Assembly: GCF_000306115.2 (NCBI RefSeq)
Contig: NZ_AKWX02000013.1
Span: 186,001-250,000, forward strand
DNA length: 64,000 bases
DNA from: Leptospira wolffii serovar Khorat str. Khorat-H2
GTDB lineage: Bacteria; Spirochaetota; Leptospiria; Leptospirales; Leptospiraceae
Direction: 5' to 3'
The position numbers and the translations under genes were made by a program. Of the stretch, positions 8,129-17,112 are shown in pieces. How positions within the stretch are numbered: the stretch's first letter is position 1; each line of letters starts with the position of its first letter. Under the pieces are notes generated by a model that saw nothing but the letters and a program-made list of their open reading frames with translations, searched no databases and was not told the DNA's origin.

Positions 8129-9441
8129 TGTCCACTATACTACAAGAAAAGGGTTTAAAATATAAGGTTAAAGACATTAGCCTCGCTGACTGGGGACGCG
8201 AAGAGATCATTCTGGCGGAAAAAGAAATGCCGGGGCTCATGTCTTTAAGAAAGGAATATAAGGGGAAACAACCCCTGAAAGGCGCTCGTATTGCCGGCTC
8301 CTTACACATGACTATCCAGACAGCGGTTTTGATCGAAACCCTTACTGAGCTGGGTGCGGAAGTGCGTTGGTCATCCTGTAATATCTTCTCCACTCAAGAT
8401 CACGCAGCCGCCGCAATTGCTAAAACCGGCGTTCCTGTCTTTGCCTGGAAAGGCGAAACCGAGGAAGAATATTGGTGGTGTGTCGAGCAGACTCTTTTCT
8501 TCGATGGAGGGAAAGGGCCAAATATGATTCTGGACGACGGTGGAGACCTCACTATGTACGTTCATGAGAAGTATCCTCAATTGCTTTCCGAAATCAAAGG
8601 GGTTTCCGAAGAAACTACTACGGGAGTGAAAGGGTTAGAGAAGCTTCTCAAAAAAGGTGAACTCAAACTTCCCGCAATCAATGTTAACGATTCCGTTACC
8701 AAATCCAAATTCGATAACCTTTATGGTTGTAGAGAATCTCTTGCAGACGGAATTAAGCGCGCAACTGACGTAATGCTGGCGGGAAAAGTGGCATTGGTAT
8801 GTGGTTACGGAGACGTGGGTAAGGGTTCTGCAGCTTCCCTGCGTAATTTCGGAGCCCGAGTTATCGTGACCGAGATCGATCCTATTTGCGCACTCCAAGC
8901 TGTCATGGAAGGTTACCAAGTCCTAAGAGTCGAGGATGCCATCGAATTCGTTGATATTGTAGTAACTGCGACAGGAAACGACGATATTATCACCCTTGAG
9001 AATATGAAGGCAATGAAGGATGGATCCATTCTTTGCAATATCGGGCATTTCGATACTGAAATCCAGATGTCTAGACTCAACTCTGAAAAGGGTGTAGTGA
9101 AGAAGGAGATTAAGCCTCAGGTCGATAAGTATACCTTTCCGAACGGTCGTTCCATTATCGTTCTGGCAGAAGGCCGTCTTGTGAACCTGGGTTGTGCGAC
9201 CGGTCACCCTTCCTTTGTGATGTCTTGTTCCTTTACCAACCAGGTGCTTGCTCAGATCGAATTGTGGAACAATAAGTATGAGATCGGAGTTTATAGACTT
9301 CCTAAGGTTCTGGATGAGAAGGTCGCTGCTCTGCATTTAGAGCAATTGGGAGTTCGACTCACTAAATTGAACGCTAAACAGGCCGAATACATCGGAGTTC
9401 CGGTCGATGGACCGTTCAAGCCGGAGCATTATCGCTACTGA
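8128..9441 (+). CDS. ahcY: Adenosylhomocysteinase (SAH hydrolase), 437 aa
   Basis: It reversibly splits S-adenosylhomocysteine into adenosine and homocysteine with bound NAD, removing the inhibitor of methyltransferases in the cytoplasm. The sequence is full length and shows the family marks: [12 protein letters not shown] near the N-terminus, [16 protein letters not shown] in the substrate site, the NAD-binding loop [19 protein letters not shown], and the C-terminal PFKPEHYRY with the NAD-contacting Lys and Tyr. AGGAGG sits just before the ATG, whose A is also the last base of the regulator's stop. Its homocysteine product is the substrate of MetH, two genes downstream in the same operon. 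Repression at the palindrome 7033-7056 is expected. Confidence 0.97.
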   Translation: MSTILQEKGLKYKVKDISLADWGREEIILAEKEMPGLMSLRKEYKGKQPLKGARIAGSLHMTIQTAVLIETLTELGAEVRWSSCNIFSTQDHAAAAIAKTGVPVFAWKGETEEEYWWCVEQTLFFDGGKGPNMILDDGGDLTMYVHEKYPQLLSEIKGVSEETTTGVKGLEKLLKKGELKLPAINVNDSVTKSKFDNLYGCRESLADGIKRATDVMLAGKVALVCGYGDVGKGSAASLRNFGARVIVTEIDPICALQAVMEGYQVLRVEDAIEFVDIVVTATGNDDIITLENMKAMKDGSILCNIGHFDTEIQMSRLNSEKGVVKKEIKPQVDKYTFPNGRSIIVLAEGRLVNLGCATGHPSFVMSCSFTNQVLAQIELWNNKYEIGVYRLPKVLDEKVAALHLEQLGVRLTKLNAKQAEYIGVPVDGPFKPEHYRY

Positions 9442-9471
9442 TAATCTCCCATAATAAGGATAAAATAGGCT

Positions 9472-9771
9472 GTGGCATACGTAGTTACTGAACCTTGCGT
9501 AGGGTGTAAGATAACCTACTGTGCCGCAGTCTGTCCCGTAGAGGCCTTTCGGGAAGCAAAGGACTATGTCCTAATCGATCCCGATATCTGCATTCATTGT
9601 AACGATTGCCTACGGGAATGTCCGGTGAACGCAATCTTCCCGGAAGACGAAGTCCCTGTAGAATGGAAAAATTGGATCAGTATCAACGCAATCGAGTCGA
9701 AGGTACTACCGGTTATAAACGATTTGAAGGCTCCTTTATTGAAGGAGCGGTGTAATATTAAGAAATTATGA
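9472..9771 (+). CDS. FdxA-like ferredoxin (two Fe-S clusters), 99 aa
   Basis: The GTG at 9472 follows AAGGA by 11 bases. The cysteine pattern [14 protein letters not shown] then [12 protein letters not shown] matches 7Fe/8Fe ferredoxins. The following [15 protein letters not shown] and the [14 protein letters not shown] stretch match the FdxA group. The tail is somewhat shorter than the usual ~107 residues. It carries electrons in the cytoplasm. Its place between ahcY and metH, overlapping metH by 4 bp, suggests that it reduces the oxidised cob(II)alamin that MetH accumulates, a job done by flavodoxin in E. coli. That role is inferred from gene order, not shown. Confidence 0.88.
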   Translation: MAYVVTEPCVGCKITYCAAVCPVEAFREAKDYVLIDPDICIHCNDCLRECPVNAIFPEDEVPVEWKNWISINAIESKVLPVINDLKAPLLKERCNIKKL

Positions 9772-12700
9772 GAAAGAACTTCCCTTCATATACCAACCCT
9801 AAGGCATCCGAGCTATTAAAGCTTCTGGAAAATAGAATCTTAGTTCTAGACGGGGCCATGGGAACCATGATCCAGAGATATGGATTGACTGAGGATGATT
9901 TTCGAAATGAAAAATTGAAGTCACATTCTTCTCCTTTAAAGGGGAATAACGACTTATTGGTAATGACCAGGCCGGAGATCATCGAAGAAATCCATTTAAA
10001 ATTCCTGGAAGCAGGGGCAAATATACTCGAAACGAATACGTTCAGTTCGAACCGGATTTCTCAGGCGGATTATAATGCGGAAGAATATGTAGATGAGATG
10101 AATCGTAAAGCGGTTCGAGTAGCTCGATCCGCCATGGAGAAATTTTCTCAGAAAAAACCCGATCAGCCTCTGTTTCTTGCGGGTTCCATAGGACCTACTA
10201 CGAGAACCGCCTCCTTATCTCCGGATGTGAACAACCCGGCGTTCCGAGCCGTAACTTTCGATCAACTTGTGGACGCATTCTACGAACAGGTAAGAGCATT
10301 AGTAGAAGAAGGAGTGGATCTTCTTCTCTCCGAAACGAATATCGATACTTTAAACCTAAAGGCCGTCATAGTAGCAATTGAAAATGTCTTTCATGATTTG
10401 AAAGTTAGGATTCCTGTATCCCTTTCCGTAACGATTACCGATGCCTCCGGTCGAACCTTGTCGGGCCAAACGATCGAAGCATTCTATAATTCCATCTATC
10501 ATGCAAATCCTTTGTCGGTCGGAATCAACTGCGCTCTTGGAGCCGGGGAAATGAGGCCTTATATAGAGGAACTCTCCAAAATATCGGAATGCTACATTAG
10601 CTGCTATCCCAATGCAGGACTCCCGAATGCTTTCGGAGGATATGATCAGACTCCCGAAGAATTCGGAAACTTCATCGATGATTTCTCCGCTCAAGGTTGG
10701 TTGAATATTGCGGGAGGATGTTGTGGAACGACTCCGGAGCATATAGCAAAGGCCGCGAAGGCTATCGTGAACAGGAAACCTAGATCGATTCCTACTCTGA
10801 AGGAAAAGACGAAGCTTTCGGGATTGGAACCTCTGAATGTGGATGAGAATACCGGGTTCGTTCTGATCGGAGAGAGGACTAACGTAACCGGATCTCCTAG
10901 GTTCAAGAAATTGATTTTAGAGGGGAATTTCGAAGAAGCTGTCTCCGTAGCTCTACAACAAGTAGAGGCGGGAGCGAACGTAATCGATATCAATTTCGAC
11001 GAGGCCCTTTTGGATGGGGAAGAATCCATGAGGCATTTCTTGAACCTGATCGCGGTTGAGCCGGACATTGCGAAGGTCCCCTTCATGGTCGACAGTTCCA
11101 AATGGTCCGTATTGGAAGCCGGCTTGAAATGTATTCAGGGAAAGCCCATCGTAAATTCCATATCTTTAAAGGAAGGAGAGGAGAAATTTCTAGAACACGC
11201 CAGGTTAGTAAAGATGTACGGAGCTGCCGTTATCGTAATGGCCTTCGACGAGCAAGGACAGGCCGCTACTAAGGATGAGAAGGTAAGAATCTGCGTTAGG
11301 GCATATAAGCTACTCGTAGAGAAGGCGGGATTCTCTCCTTACGATATTATTTTCGATCCGAACATTCTAACCGTGGGAACCGGGATAGAAGAGCATAATA
11401 ATTATGCGGTAGATTTTATAGAGGCGATTAAAGAGATTAAGGCTCAGTGCCCCGGTGCAAAGATCAGCGGCGGTTTGAGTAATATTTCCTTCTCATTCCG
11501 AGGAAATAATCCGGTGAGAGAGGCAATGCACTCCGCATTCCTGTATCATGCGATCCGTGCGGGCATGGATATGGCGATCGTCAATGCGGGCATGTTGGCC
11601 GTGTATGAAGAGATTCCTAAGGAGCTACTGGAGAGGGTAGAGGACGTTCTTTTGAATCGGAGGCCGGATTCTACGGAGAGATTGATAGAATTCGCGGAAT
11701 CCTTTAAGGCGGACGGAAAGGTCGAGAAGAAGGAAGAGGCTTGGAGAGACGGGAGCGTAGAGGAAAGATTAGAATACGCTTTGGTGAAAGGAATCGTAGA
11801 ATACATAGATCAGGATACGGAGGAGGCGAGATTGAAGTATGATCGTCCTCTATCCGTTATAGAAGGTCCTCTCATGGATGGAATGAGGGTCGTGGGAGAT
11901 TTGTTCGGCTCCGGAAAGATGTTCCTGCCTCAGGTAGTAAAAAGCGCGAGGGTTATGAAAAAATCCGTAGCGTATCTTCTTCCCTTCATGGAAGAAGAGA
12001 ATAAAAAATTAGCGCAAGCCTCATCGAAGCAAAAGTTCCTAATCGCAACCGTGAAAGGAGACGTTCATGATATCGGTAAGAATATCGTCGGCGTCGTTTT
12101 AGCCTGCAATAACTACGAGGTCATCGATTTAGGTGTCATGGTTCCTACGGAAAAGATTCTGGAGGAAGCGAAGAAGCAGAAAGTGGATATAATCGGCCTT
12201 TCAGGTCTCATTACTCCTTCTTTGGACGAGATGGTGCATGTCGCTTCCGAGATGCAACGAAACGGATTCGATATCCCGCTTCTGATCGGAGGAGCTACTA
12301 CAAGTTCGGCTCATACTTCCGTGAAGATCGCCGAAAAATACACTCATCCGGTCGTCCATGTTCTGGATGCGTCTAGGGTAGTGAACGTGGTCGGGCAACT
12401 TCTGAACCCTTCCTTGAAAGAGGATTATGTAAGGCAGATCCGAGAGGATCAAAAAACCCAAAGAGAGATTTATTTCAATACTCGAAGCGATCGTAAGTTA
12501 GTATCGATAGAAGAGGCAAGAGAGAATAAATACGTTACGGACTGGAATGTAGTTAAAGTTAAGAAGCCTAACTTCTTGGGCGTTAGAGTTTTCGATGAAG
12601 AGATTTCCTTAGAGGAATTGGTTCCTTATATAGATTGGTCTCCATTCTTTCAAGCTTGGGAATTAAAGGGAAGGTTTCCTTCTATCTTGGAGAGCGAAAC

Positions 12701-13502
12701 TTACGGGAAGCAAGCTAAAGAGCTTTATAAAGATGCGCAGAAGCTCTTAGAAGATATTATTCGGCACAAGAGATACAGAACGAAGGGAGTGATCGGTATC
12801 TTCCCCGCAAATAGCGTGGGAGATGATATAGAAGTCTACGAAGACGAGAGTCGGGCAAAAGTAAAAACCGTTTTCCATACTCTGAGGCAGCAAATCAGTA
12901 AGGAAGAGAAGGGAGAGCCTAATTATTGTTTGGCCGATTATATCGCTCCAAAAGATTTGGGAATCGCCGATTACATAGGCGGATTTGCGGTTACTTCGGG
13001 GCATGGGGTAGAGGAATTTGCTTCCCAATTCGATAAGAATTTGGACGATTACAATTCCATCATGTCTAAGGCGATCGGAGACAGATTGGCCGAAGCTTTT
13101 GCGGAATATATGCACTTGAAAGTTCGTAAGGAATTATGGGGATACGAGAGTGGGGAAAATCTTTCCTTAGAGGAATTGATTCGGGAGAAATATAAGGGAA
13201 TTCGTCCTGCGGCCGGATATCCTGCGAGTCCGGACCATACGGAAAAACGAACTCTTTTTGATCTGTTAGATGTGGAAAAGAATACCGGAATCACTTTGAC
13301 CGAACATTTTGCGATGTGGCCCGCTAGCTCCGTGAGCGGTTTGTATTTCGCACATCCGGAATCCAAGTATTTCGCTGTTGCCAAAATCAATCGCGACCAA
13401 GTCCAGGATTATGCAGATAGAAAAGGGATTCCGGTTTCCGAAGCCGAAAAATGGTTATCTCCGAATTTATCTTATGACCCCCAAGAGGCAGTTAAAGTCT
13501 AA
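9768..13502 (+). CDS. metH: Cobalamin-dependent methionine synthase, 1244 aa
   Basis: It moves the methyl group of methyltetrahydrofolate to homocysteine through enzyme-bound cobalamin. All four modules are present. The homocysteine domain spans about 1-340, with zinc ligands Cys255 (INCALG) and Cys318/Cys319 (GGCCGTT). The pterin domain spans about 365-630. The cap and B12 domain span about 650-900, with D765-V-H767-D-I-G770 holding the lower axial His, plus GLSGLIT and GGATTS. The AdoMet-dependent reactivation domain spans about 920-1240 ([15 protein letters not shown]). The full activation domain means it needs an electron donor, perhaps the ferredoxin encoded immediately upstream. Its start ATGA overlaps the ferredoxin stop. 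It is the last clear gene of the operon. Confidence 0.98.
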   Translation: MRKNFPSYTNPKASELLKLLENRILVLDGAMGTMIQRYGLTEDDFRNEKLKSHSSPLKGNNDLLVMTRPEIIEEIHLKFLEAGANILETNTFSSNRISQADYNAEEYVDEMNRKAVRVARSAMEKFSQKKPDQPLFLAGSIGPTTRTASLSPDVNNPAFRAVTFDQLVDAFYEQVRALVEEGVDLLLSETNIDTLNLKAVIVAIENVFHDLKVRIPVSLSVTITDASGRTLSGQTIEAFYNSIYHANPLSVGINCALGAGEMRPYIEELSKISECYISCYPNAGLPNAFGGYDQTPEEFGNFIDDFSAQGWLNIAGGCCGTTPEHIAKAAKAIVNRKPRSIPTLKEKTKLSGLEPLNVDENTGFVLIGERTNVTGSPRFKKLILEGNFEEAVSVALQQVEAGANVIDINFDEALLDGEESMRHFLNLIAVEPDIAKVPFMVDSSKWSVLEAGLKCIQGKPIVNSISLKEGEEKFLEHARLVKMYGAAVIVMAFDEQGQAATKDEKVRICVRAYKLLVEKAGFSPYDIIFDPNILTVGTGIEEHNNYAVDFIEAIKEIKAQCPGAKISGGLSNISFSFRGNNPVREAMHSAFLYHAIRAGMDMAIVNAGMLAVYEEIPKELLERVEDVLLNRRPDSTERLIEFAESFKADGKVEKKEEAWRDGSVEERLEYALVKGIVEYIDQDTEEARLKYDRPLSVIEGPLMDGMRVVGDLFGSGKMFLPQVVKSARVMKKSVAYLLPFMEEENKKLAQASSKQKFLIATVKGDVHDIGKNIVGVVLACNNYEVIDLGVMVPTEKILEEAKKQKVDIIGLSGLITPSLDEMVHVASEMQRNGFDIPLLIGGATTSSAHTSVKIAEKYTHPVVHVLDASRVVNVVGQLLNPSLKEDYVRQIREDQKTQREIYFNTRSDRKLVSIEEARENKYVTDWNVVKVKKPNFLGVRVFDEEISLEELVPYIDWSPFFQAWELKGRFPSILESETYGKQAKELYKDAQKLLEDIIRHKRYRTKGVIGIFPANSVGDDIEVYEDESRAKVKTVFHTLRQQISKEEKGEPNYCLADYIAPKDLGIADYIGGFAVTSGHGVEEFASQFDKNLDDYNSIMSKAIGDRLAEAFAEYMHLKVRKELWGYESGENLSLEELIREKYKGIRPAAGYPASPDHTEKRTLFDLLDVEKNTGITLTEHFAMWPASSVSGLYFAHPESKYFAVAKINRDQVQDYADRKGIPVSEAEKWLSPNLSYDPQEAVKV

Positions 13503-13509
13503 AGATTAT

Positions 13510-13836
13510 ATGGGGTATTTTGTAGAAGGTACTACATTCTCTATTCATGATTCACACTCAAAATATGAATCGTTGGTAAATCCGGGGGAAGAATTTGAAT
13601 TTCACCCCTGGTTGGCCTCGAGAATTAGAGATAGAATAGGAATGCCTGATTCTATACTGAGATTGCAGGAAATCAGTTGTGATGAAGTCTCCTGTCCGGT
13701 AACAGAAACAAGAGTGGAGGTTTTGAGAGGGCAAACTCTTGAACCTTTATACTTGTTCCGATTTGGAAGAAGAAAGGAACAGATTAGTAAGCTCGACTTC
13801 CAGCTTTCTTTCGAACGTCAGAAAAAATTATCCTAA
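13510..13836 (+). CDS. Small conserved hypothetical protein with a Cys-x4-Cys motif, 108 aa
   Basis: The frame extends back into metH (to 13378), but ATG 13510, seven bases after the metH stop, avoids that overlap. Visible are FEFHPWLASRIRDRIGMPDSI, then LQEISCDEVSCPVTETRVEVL with two cysteines five residues apart, then LYLFRFGRRKEQI. Small proteins with a similar IxCxxxxCPxxET core occur in other bacteria with no known function. One exact copy of the dispersed repeat (13522-13535) falls within codons 5-9. Either the true start is downstream (a TTG near 13573), or the repeat has been incorporated into the coding sequence. It may be co-transcribed with metH. Confidence 0.6.
   Translation: MGYFVEGTTFSIHDSHSKYESLVNPGEEFEFHPWLASRIRDRIGMPDSILRLQEISCDEVSCPVTETRVEVLRGQTLEPLYLFRFGRRKEQISKLDFQLSFERQKKLS
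13522..13535 (+). repeat. Dispersed 14-bp repeat, exact copy 1
   Basis: GTAGAAGGTACTAC. The ends GTAG and CTAC are inverted. It lies 20 bp after the metH stop and inside the annotated start of the next small gene. Confidence 0.75.
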
Positions 13837-13896
13837 TTCGGAACGCCAATTACAAACTGATTCGCTGTTTCCCTGACCCTTGTACAGGAGAAATCC

Positions 13897-13910
13897 GTAG
13901 AAGGTACTAC
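13897..13910 (+). repeat. Dispersed 14-bp repeat, exact copy 2
   Basis: GTAGAAGGTACTAC, identical to the copies at 13522 and 14610. It lies three bases beyond the stop of the exported-protein gene (13914-14540, minus strand). Confidence 0.75.
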
Positions 13911-13913
13911 AAA

Positions 13914-14540
13914 TCAGTTTAAGACCAATCCGGAAATGAGTTTTTCGAAGTTCTCCCTTTCTTTCTCAAATTGGTTCTCCAATGTGAATGTGGAGAATTG
14001 AATGGAACCTTTTGGGTTACTCGTGATAAAGGAATGGAATATGAGGGTTAACCCCCTGGTTTGAGCCCGGTAGGTTACTAATTTTCCCGGGGTCCCGTTC
14101 ACTACTATATCCTCTAATTGCATGATCCTTGCGTCCGGATCGGTCTTATTCACGCTGAATAGAAGTAAATTAGGGAATGCTTCAAGTGGAATTTCGATTC
14201 CATCAAAGAGGACCATTGCATTTCCACTTTTCGCAATATTGATAAAATGAAATTCGGATACTTCATTTGCTTCTTTCGAGAGAGCCCATTGTTCCGGATT
14301 ATAAAATATCTTGTATAACCCGGATTTATTACTCACAGATGCTACCATATCCTTCGTCTTAGTCAGAGTTCTCGTAGGAGTGACTACATTCTTCCCGGAT
14401 TGCGCCTTACCCTCCTCCGCGTAATGCCATGTAAAATCATCCTTAAGAATGACCTTTCTACCGGCTTTCGTAAAGACCTCTTCCGCAAAAACGGAAAGAA
14501 GAGGAGTAGAGAAGAGTATAATTGTAAGTATTTTTTTCAT
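13914..14540 (-). CDS. Exported protein of unknown function, 208 aa
   Basis: A typical signal peptide (MKKILTIILF, cleavage after SVFA near residue 19) leads to a mature periplasmic or outer-surface protein. A short segment resembling the DDFTWHY motif found in Leptospira exported proteins (AGRKVILKDDFTWHYAEEG) follows. The rest (about 70-208) has alternating strands and helices with no catalytic motif I can name. GGAGG lies eight bases before the ATG at 14540. It is flanked on both sides by exact copies of the 14-bp repeat (13897 and 14610) in the same orientation. The downstream gene on the opposite strand converges on it. Confidence 0.7.
   Translation of the reverse strand: MKKILTIILFSTPLLSVFAEEVFTKAGRKVILKDDFTWHYAEEGKAQSGKNVVTPTRTLTKTKDMVASVSNKSGLYKIFYNPEQWALSKEANEVSEFHFINIAKSGNAMVLFDGIEIPLEAFPNLLLFSVNKTDPDARIMQLEDIVVNGTPGKLVTYRAQTRGLTLIFHSFITSNPKGSIQFSTFTLENQFEKERENFEKLISGLVLN
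14374..14387 (+). repeat. Imperfect GTAG-N6-CTAC element inside a gene
   Basis: GTAGGAGTGACTAC has the same arms as the 14-bp repeat but a different centre and lies inside the exported-protein gene 13914-14540. It may be chance. Confidence 0.25.
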
Positions 14541-14609
14541 TCGGGACCCTCCGGTCCATAAAGTGCTTTTACAGAGATCTGAGATGGAAGAGAGCGTGTT
14601 CTGGAAAGT

Positions 14610-14623
14610 GTAGAAGGTACTAC
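14610..14623 (+). repeat. Dispersed 14-bp repeat, exact copy 3
   Basis: GTAGAAGGTACTAC, between the outer-membrane-protein gene (stop at 14639, minus) and the exported-protein gene (start at 14540, minus). It forms a direct-repeat pair with the copy at 13897. Confidence 0.75.
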
Positions 14624-14638
14624 ACCCTTCTCAGACAA

Positions 14639-15676
14639 CTATTTCGGCAAATTAGGAGAACTTTCCGAAAAACGGTATTTTACGCCTAACATACCCTGTA
14701 CTTCAGGAGTGAGAAGACCGTCCGTATTCGGAAAAGGCTGGTGGAGGGGGAGTCTTACTAGACCTTCGAAACTAAGATTTCGGGTCGAAATCGAAAATCC
14801 GGGATTCACGTAGTATTCGTATCCCTGTTGCCACCCTCGAAACGCAGGAGGAGCTTCTACAGCCAAGAGGCTTTTGTCGTTGAAGCGTTTGATTCCGGAT
14901 AATTGCAGGAAAAAATCCATTTTATTTACGCTACTTGCGCTGGAGAGAAGCGAGTAACTGAATCCGATAGAGGATTTCGCAGATTCCGGAATAGCCAATC
15001 CGACCGTGTTTCCCGTCATTCTCCAGCCCAGATCCATTTGGACTCCGGCTCTTCCGACTAAATAACCGAGTAGAAGATTTCCCGCCTGATTATCCATTCC
15101 TCGGGAGAAATTCTGATTCACCCCTGGAAGGCTGACGACTGTACTACGGACGTCGGTCAACCCGTCATAGGCCCTTCTCTCCGTACTAGCTCCTACATAC
15201 GCTTCGTCGTTTTTGGAATCTTTCGTCGATTGGCTCATCGCGAGGGCCATCACGAAAATTTCTTCCCTCCCCAATGCGGGGTATAAGGAGAAGAATTCCC
15301 TTCTCTGCAAAGAAATCTTGGGAGAGGCCGGCAGCCTGGTATTCAGTCCCGGAATCGAATCAAGGATCCTATTCTCTTCCGGATAATAATCGTTGAATAC
15401 TTTCATCTCATAAGGATGTTTGAACGCGAAAGCTGAGAAGAATGGAATGGGAGACTTCATTTCTTCCTGATTTTTTTCGGACTCCGAGACCGAATAAGAA
15501 CGCTTTTCTCGATCGGAAAATACGCCGAAGGAATCCCAACGGAAACCAGAGGAATTTTCCGCATAAATCACGGAAAGACTTGCGATAAAGCCCAGGATGG
15601 CTAGACCGGAACGACGAAAAGTTTTGCGAGTCCGCTTCTTTCGTGTGGGAGAGAGGGTAGATCTGTGAGTAGACAT
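14639..15676 (-). CDS. Predicted outer-membrane or exported protein, 345 aa
   Basis: The open frame begins at 15790, but the ATG at 15676 has AAGGA upstream and gives a signal peptide with a twin-basic N-region and cleavage near LSVIYA, so it is preferred. The mature part starts with a polar segment. From about residue 170 it is rich in alternating Gly/aromatic residues (NLLLGYLVGRAGVQMDLGWRM, SIGFSYSLLSS, FFLQLSGIKRF) and ends near GMLGVKYRFS. Such patterns suggest outer-membrane beta strands. The family is not recognised. It is divergent from pfkA, with about 125 bp between the starts, and is followed on the same strand by another exported protein. Confidence 0.65.
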   Translation of the reverse strand: MSTHRSTLSPTRKKRTRKTFRRSGLAILGFIASLSVIYAENSSGFRWDSFGVFSDREKRSYSVSESEKNQEEMKSPIPFFSAFAFKHPYEMKVFNDYYPEENRILDSIPGLNTRLPASPKISLQRREFFSLYPALGREEIFVMALAMSQSTKDSKNDEAYVGASTERRAYDGLTDVRSTVVSLPGVNQNFSRGMDNQAGNLLLGYLVGRAGVQMDLGWRMTGNTVGLAIPESAKSSIGFSYSLLSSASSVNKMDFFLQLSGIKRFNDKSLLAVEAPPAFRGWQQGYEYYVNPGFSISTRNLSFEGLVRLPLHQPFPNTDGLLTPEVQGMLGVKYRFSESSPNLPK

Positions 15677-15801
15677 ACTTTTTTCCTTCTCCATCCTTCC
15701 GATTATTGATATATGACGGAATAATCTAGTTTGCCAATGAAAAATCCTTATGATTCTTCGAAAAATATCCTCTTCAATTTCCGATCCCAAGGGAGATTCG
15801 C

Positions 15802-17112
15802 ATGAAAACGCAAATTAAGAATTTTGGAATCCCTAAGATCGATAGTCCCGCCTCTTACGAATATTACACTCCCGACCAGTCCAAGGTTATCTTTCGAACC
15901 GTCTTCGAGAATGACGAAGGCCTGGGTCAGTACCTGGATTCCGGGGTCGACTTTTTCGAACAGGCAGGCCCCCGTCAAAAAATCTATTTCGATCCCAAAG
16001 AAGTGACCGCGGGGATTGTCACTTGTGGGGGACTTTGCCCGGGCATCAACGATGTGATTCGCGGAATCGTAATGGAGTTATATTACAGATACGGGGTCAA
16101 GAGAATCCTGGGTTTCCCTTACGGCTACCAAGGTCTCGTGAAAAAATACGATCACAAGCCGGTAGAATTGACTCCGGAGAATGTGGCCCATATCGGTAGG
16201 GACGGAGGTACCATTCTCGCTTCTTCTAGAGGCAATCAGTCGGCTTCTGACATGGTGGACCGACTCTCCTTATACGGTGTCAAAATGCTTTTCTGTATCG
16301 GAGGAGACGGAACTCTTCGGGGCGCCAAGGAAATCGTTAAGGAGATCGAAAGAAGGGGAGAAGAAATTTCCATCATCGGCATCCCCAAAACCATAGATAA
16401 CGATATCAACTATGTCCAAAAGACTTTCGGATTTTCCACCGCATTCTCCAAGGCCATGGAAGCCGTAGCTTGTGCTCACGTAGAAGCAAAGGGCGCTCCT
16501 TACGGTATCGGGGTCGTAAAATTGATGGGCCGCCATTCCGGCTTTATCGCCGTAAACGCTGCCCTTGCTTCTCATGACGTGAATTATTGCCTCATCCCCG
16601 AAGTGGATTTCGATTTGGAAGGTAAGGGATCCTTTTTGGACGTTCTCAAACAACGTATGCTCAAACGAAAGCACGCGGTTATCATCGTCGCAGAAGGCGC
16701 CGGTCAAAAATTCTTCGGTAAAAACGAAGAAAGGGACGCATCCGGAAATCTGAGACTAGGAGATATAGGAGTATTTTTGAAGAATTCGATCGTGGACTTC
16801 TTCAAAAAGGAAAAACTCGACGTCAATTTGAAGTACATCGATCCGAGTTATATTATCCGCTCCGTTCCCGCAAACCCGGAAGATTCTATCTTTTGCGGAT
16901 TCTTAGCTCAAAACGCGGTTCACGCCGCCATGGCCGGCAAAACGGATATGGTGATCGGTATTTGGAATAACGTCTTTACCCATCTCCCTATCGATATTGC
17001 CATCCAAGAAAGGAAGGTTCTGCAACCTACGAAAAGTACGCTATGGAGAACTCTTTTGGCGTCTACCGGGCAGCCTCCTTACATGACTGCTTCGGATAAT
17101 CCTGAGAATTAA
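15802..17112 (+). CDS. pfkA: 6-phosphofructokinase, plant/trypanosome-like type, 436 aa
   Basis: It phosphorylates fructose 6-phosphate to fructose 1,6-bisphosphate in glycolysis. The sequence has [11 protein letters not shown] near the phosphate site, GGDGT at 167-171 and PKTIDND at 195-201 with the catalytic Asp199. In this family Gly170 (where pyrophosphate enzymes have Asp) points to ATP as donor, whereas Lys196 is the residue of pyrophosphate enzymes. The Gly plus Lys pair is the combination of the ATP-dependent plant and trypanosome branch. ATP use is therefore likely but a donor assay would decide. Length (436) fits this long branch rather than the 320-residue E. coli type. GGGAGA lies six bases before the ATG. 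Its stop overlaps the convergent PP2C gene. Confidence 0.92.
   Translation: MKTQIKNFGIPKIDSPASYEYYTPDQSKVIFRTVFENDEGLGQYLDSGVDFFEQAGPRQKIYFDPKEVTAGIVTCGGLCPGINDVIRGIVMELYYRYGVKRILGFPYGYQGLVKKYDHKPVELTPENVAHIGRDGGTILASSRGNQSASDMVDRLSLYGVKMLFCIGGDGTLRGAKEIVKEIERRGEEISIIGIPKTIDNDINYVQKTFGFSTAFSKAMEAVACAHVEAKGAPYGIGVVKLMGRHSGFIAVNAALASHDVNYCLIPEVDFDLEGKGSFLDVLKQRMLKRKHAVIIVAEGAGQKFFGKNEERDASGNLRLGDIGVFLKNSIVDFFKKEKLDVNLKYIDPSYIIRSVPANPEDSIFCGFLAQNAVHAAMAGKTDMVIGIWNNVFTHLPIDIAIQERKVLQPTKSTLWRTLLASTGQPPYMTASDNPEN

Noticed and set aside
9697..9709. AAGGTACTAC within the ferredoxin gene
   Set aside because: Two mismatches in the arm and a coding context; likely chance.
13378..13509. Long overlap of the post-metH gene into metH
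   Set aside because: The frame is open, but 125 bases of overlap with the metH end is unlikely and the residues look like metH in another frame.
15677..15790. Upstream start of the outer-membrane-like protein
   Set aside because: It lacks a ribosome-binding site and would bury the signal peptide; the ATG at 15676 has one.
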